From NCBI GenBank assembly GCA_021904315.1, contig CM038923.1, positions 11,662,038-11,726,037 of the forward strand: a DNA stretch of 64,000 bases, read 5' to 3'. The DNA comes from Sphagnum magellanicum (taxonomy: Eukaryota; Streptophyta; Sphagnopsida; Sphagnales; Sphagnaceae). Shown here piece after piece: positions 59,151 through 64,000 of this stretch (position 1 is the first letter of the stretch; each line of letters begins with the position of its first letter). The notes beneath the pieces were generated by a model that ran no database searches, was not told the origin of the DNA, and saw nothing but the letters and a program-made list of their open reading frames with translations. A program made the translations under genes and the position numbers.

Positions 59151-62100
59151 ATTTGAGAACCAGCAAGCCAAACAGTGGGTTTTGCGTATAAGGTTTGATT
59201 CTCCCTGAGAAGCAAATTCAAGATGCCAAACGTTTGGAGAGGATTTCATTTGGGCTTTGTCTTTCATGGAGGATTAGAAGCTGCTACTAGTTTGTGTTTT
59301 TCCAGTTTACGGATAGCATCCCAACCCTGGGCCTCTACTGTATTTAGCACATTTAACATACAGTATTCTTCATTCTTCCACATCCCCACCCGTAACCATG
59401 GAAAGGTGGAAAAGGTGGAGAAGGTAATGACAAACACTAAACACGAACAATGAATTAAAATGTGACATTGATCTCAATGCATTTGCAAGACAATGCCCAG
59501 CAAGAAAAATATTTTCAACTGCACCCAAATTATGATTAACATTTTAATTATCTTTCTTACAAAGTTCTGGTATTGCATCCATCCAAGCCTGAAAAAGCCC
59601 AAAAGTGTTCTTGAAATTCCCGACTCCATGTTTTTCTCCCTACGTGTTCCCATGTCCTCCCAAAGCTTCCGATCACTTTTGAGAGGGTTTTCTTGAAGTT
59701 TGCAATGGTGCTTTTCATGTTTTCAGCTTTGTATGTTTTCAGTTAGGTTCCAGTATAATTTTGTATGATAGAACCCGTTATCTGACCAGTGCAGTTGGCA
59801 TTATAGTTCCCATTGACGTTGTAAAAACCTAAATGTTTTCTTGAATCCCAATAATGTTCTTAACAGGGTCCCAAAAGTTTTGAGCATTGTTATAATTCCA
59901 GGTTCTTAAAGATCCAACGATGTTTCAATGTTAACTTAAAAAATGTAAATGGCCAGAAGATGACTAAATCTCCTGATATTTGACGCATGCCCAACCCCAC
60001 CCAATGCCCTAAATGTTGACAACTCCCTGATGTACATAACATACTTTGATTGTGGAGACTTGAAACTCGGTAAACAAGTGAAACTTAAGGCCATCCTGCT
60101 TCCATGCAAATCCTATTAAATCAAATATTTCCAAACTCATATTCATAACGTCATGCTTTGATATTCAACTTTGTTTGCACATGGTGAATCAAGATTCGAC
60201 AGAATGCATATGAAGAGAAATGGGAAATTCCGATCATGTAGTTATAAAATTGAACATTAGCAATAGATTCAATCCATCCATGAAAAAGCAAATTTGAGGA
60301 TGTGTACCACATTGATCAATGGATAGTGGGTGGGTAGAAGACATGGAAACTGGCCCTTAATATCTTGCCCATGGAGCTATTTTCCCATCAACAGGTTATC
60401 AATTCAATGTATGAAACACGAGTTCCATCATTATATTTATTGCATCAAGTTCATTGTAATGACTTATGGCCCTACTTGTGGGCTCATGACCAATTTTGGT
60501 CAAGTCAGAAACGCAATCTCATGATTTTACAAGAAGGAAAGGGAATGAAATTTATCCAAACAAAATGACAAGATGTGAGTGTCAAAAGGAAGGATTCCTC
60601 AATGTCCCCAATACATCTCATATTTTGAGTCTTGAGAATCTTAAACACTTGGGGGTATTATTTGGAAGGGTAAATTGTCTCAATGGAATAATCTTTGTGC
60701 TACTAAAATGGTTTCAAATAAAGGTATAAGAATTTCATGTCCCAAATAGATGTTCACAGAAATTATATTTATTTTCCCATATTCAACACACCTAAATGAT
60801 GTGTTTTTCCTATTCAACACACACTACAAGATTCCCTAAAGGTTTTAGGGATTTTATGGAATTTGTCATTGGGATGCAATCTGATGGAAACCTTTATAAA
60901 TGTATGAAACTTGTCAGTAAGGGAGTAGTGCCTCTTGTAAATGGACTGGTTTGTGTTGCCATTGTGATGAATCTATGGTCATTATAGGCTCCAAGTTAAA
61001 TACTTTTTTCATTTGCTCTATGCTAGATGGGAGTTTGAAGGTCTTCCATTCACAAAATTATATGCCGTTGATATGTCTGAATTTTTTTAGTATTGGGGCC
61101 AAGTTGTAAAGAGATAAGGAGCATGTTTAACATTCTTGAATATTTGTTGCATGTTTTTACGAATGAAATTATTTTATGGTACCATTTGCCAAACCTAGGG
61201 GTGTGTGTCATTTTGCAAGAAACCTTTACTTTCACAAGTGAATGTTTAAAAGAATTTGATTGTCATTTCCTAATGATAGGTGAATTTTATGTATTCTTAG
61301 CCTTTAATTTGGTGACCATTGTTCATGTTTATAATTTTGTGCAAAGATTTTGACTAAATGCATCTATGGTTGAAATTTCACATTTAGATGATAAAGTATG
61401 AAAATGTTAATGTCCACCAATCCACTTGTTGAGACATGTATAATACAAAAATGATGTGGTATGTAAAAAGGAAATGACATTAATAACAACCTTGTTAACA
61501 TGCATGATCCAATGGTGATTTCTAGTATGTGTGCTCATGCATCGCATGTCGTGAAAGAATAATGTGATTGAACCATGATTTCTAAAATACTATATGTGTG
61601 CGTTTCATCACCAAAACTTGCGTTATTGTGCAAAATCATTATTAATGTGAGGATGTGCAACAATTGAATATTGTTTGGATTTTTATAAAATTATGTGCTT
61701 CTTGCATATTTGATTGGGAAAAGGGAATTTTATATTGTTGTGTTTGAAGACATTTGTAACCTCTTCCAACATAAAAACCATATAGGTCTAATTTCAAAGT
61801 TCTTATATATGATTGGACATCTTGGTTCATAACTCCTCATATTTTTCAAATAGGGTTCAATGTGGCAAATTTTGCATGTCAATCATGATTCTTTGGCCAT
61901 TATTATCAATTCTTATAAATGGAATAGGGAGACCAAAAACATTTATTACAGAAATATACAAAAGAAACGAATGTTTTTATTACATGAAAAAATTAAAAAC
62001 ATTCACTTCTTTTGTATATTTTACCATGTTGCACCCTAGTCCCACTGTACATGATTACAATACACACAAATGAGGTAATAATTTTTAATGTTGGTCACCA

Positions 62101-64000
62101 TTACTAACCAACCCATAATTGGGACAAACTTCAAAGTTGCATGTGCATGTCAACATGAACTTTGCTTGCTTGCCTTGAACCTATTGCGAGGCCAAGAGTA
62201 CCTAAGCCTTCAAAAAAGAAGTCCAATTTTGATTTAAGCATGTGTAAAGGGGTTTAACCTTGCTAATAGAAGCCACTTTAAATGCTTAACCACTTTTCTC
62301 TAAGATTTTACAAGAATAATAAACTGAATTCATGTTAAAAATGTGTGTCATATTTGTACAAATAATGTTTCAAATATCTTAATATATTTGTACAATTTTA
62401 AAATTTAATACAACCAATTCTTTTCATATTTAGAAAACACATTGAAACAATGTAGAAGCATTATTTAAGCACTATATTTGTTCACTATTGAGTAACACCA
62501 TTTGACCATGTCACATAAACTTGTCATGATTACTTAGGAAATATCTTAAGAAATGTTAATAGCTCCTTTTATCACGTTTGCACCAAAGCAATTTGATCTA
62601 TCTAATGTCACTTCCATGACTTTTTCAAGTAACATTAACATTCATGCCAATGGTCTTTTGAAAGTTCATTTTAATTCAATATTTGGTGCAACTTGACTAG
62701 GTACAAAATGCTTTTTCTTTAAGTTATGTTAGCTTCCTCCCTCATCCCTCATTAAGAGAACTTGGTCATGAAGTCTTCATGATGTCTGGCTAACTTGCTT
62801 CCACTTCTTCGTGGGTTGGTTATGGAAGGGAAATAACTTCTTAAGCATGCTCCATATATATGACTCCTTCAACCAAGATGACTAGATTAAATGATTAAAT
62901 GATAACCTTTTCACTTAATAAAATATTTCTATTCACGCTTTCACAATTGCTTCAATTTTAACATAGCTTCCATTTCAAATTTGGGCTCATTATGAATGAA
63001 ATCTAGTGGGGGTTGCATGTTGGCCTTGAGAAGTTTCAAACAACTAGTTTCAAAAAGGAAGCATGAAAGATTGGGTGAACTTAAAAATTTTCCAACTTCC
63101 TCACCCACATCTTCAAAAAACTACCCATTGGCAACAAAAATTATTGGCACATTTGGTGACTTTCCTAGACTACCATTTTGAATGGTGTTGTCCTTATTCA
63201 ATGTTTTCAAACCATGTAAAGTCAGTTAAATTTAGATGGTTCACCCAATTTATTCGGAATTGTGTATTCAAAACTTCTTAACGATAAACTTTTCTTCAAT
63301 TTGTGTTTTGAACTCCTACCCATGTGCATCTTCCCAAATTTACAATGTGTTTGCTTCCATCATGTTTGATAACTTTGAAACTACGTTTGAGTTGATTACA
63401 TTGTAGCATCCCAATCAACTATCATGATTTGGATGTTCCTCCATCTCTGAGAGAAAATTAAATGTCCACAACCTTATGGTCACACACACCATAGAAGCAT
63501 CTCAATTTAAGCAATTTAAAAACCATTCCTTTTCACCATTAGGCTCCTCCTTTGAACAACTTTGCCTTTGGTGAGATGATGGTTGACCTTCATCAAAGGG
63601 GCTAGTTGATTGATAGTGAAAGGTATTGATGCAAGTGCCTTTTCACAAACATATGGGTTGTGATGACTTTGCATGGTCGTTGAATAGTCATGTCTTGAAA
63701 CTCCTCCCAAGTGTTGTTGATTTGGGTCTCTTGGTCACCATGAAAATTTTCCCTCATTGATTCAAGTTGTGGCTCATTTGGCTTGCACCATTTCAACTTG
63801 GCCTTTTTGGCCATCATATTGAGCATGAGTTACTCCCATATCAAAGCCCCTCTCTTTAGCTTTGATATCATGTAATGTGTCTTAGGTTGTTAAAAACTAT
63901 TGGTGGTAATTTTCCAAAATATAATAGTGGAAAGAAAAATAAACTTGATGCATGCTCCTCTTCACATAAGAGGGGCATGTGTGTGGGAGCTTTGGCATGA
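59151..64000. other. Right-edge AT-rich region, no gene supported
   Basis: Open stretches exist at 60330-60730, 60796-60987 and 61093-61353 (+), and at 63516-63826 (-, two frames overlapping as if by a frameshift; contains KWCKPNEPQLESMRENF). Their composition is AT-driven and I recognise no domain. They could be remnants of retroelement genes. No long terminal repeats or tRNA-primer sites were identified. Confidence 0.35.

Noticed and set aside
60330-61353. Series of + strand open frames as a multi-exon gene
   Set aside because: Composition is AT-driven, frames do not connect with consensus splice sites and no domain is recognised.

Overview
This is a plant (embryophyte) nuclear genomic window. 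Three complete protein-coding genes and one gene entering from the left edge can be assembled exon by exon. All have GT/AG introns of roughly 100-900 bp and products found across land plants: a PP2A B55 regulatory subunit, a U-box/ARM E3 ligase, an eIF5-mimic (BZW/eIF5C) protein, and the chloroplast lipid-import ATPase TGD3. The clade cannot be fixed by reading alone. About four genes in 64 kb, modest introns and AT-rich, repeat-filled spacers fit a medium-sized genome. All four genes lie on the + strand and look like independent housekeeping or signalling loci, not a cluster.

Layout: 1-5956 PP2A-B55 (first coding exon lies left of the window). 5957-17399 spacer with two copies of a TTA-flanked MITE, a minisatellite, a decayed LINE-type reverse transcriptase, a CCAAT-containing tandem repeat, an orphan exon-like segment and a strong hairpin. 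17400-24095 a candidate Mutator-like element, about 6.7 kb with near-perfect 9-bp target duplications, carrying a broken two-domain B3 transcription-factor gene. 24096-26570 microsatellites and a hAT-like MITE with perfect 8-bp target duplications. 26570-28897 U-box gene and promoter. 30386-30799 a foldback MITE. 30800-34320 AT-rich spacer. 34322-39204 eIF5-mimic gene preceded by a CpG-rich block with three copies of a TCGC-centred 19-mer. 39205-51240 spacer with a 46-nt G run, two blocks of one minisatellite family, a second decayed LINE copy and a 31-nt C run. 51255-55429 TGD3. 58690-59150 a decayed partial duplicate of TGD3 exons 8-9. The remainder is AT-rich and unassigned.

The most notable items are the B3-carrying transposon, the triplicated promoter motif in a compositionally foreign block, the variable-spacer minisatellite with a constant core of about 20 nt, and the partial TGD3 duplication. 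Splice models come from reading-frame continuity and remembered family similarity; no alignment was run.
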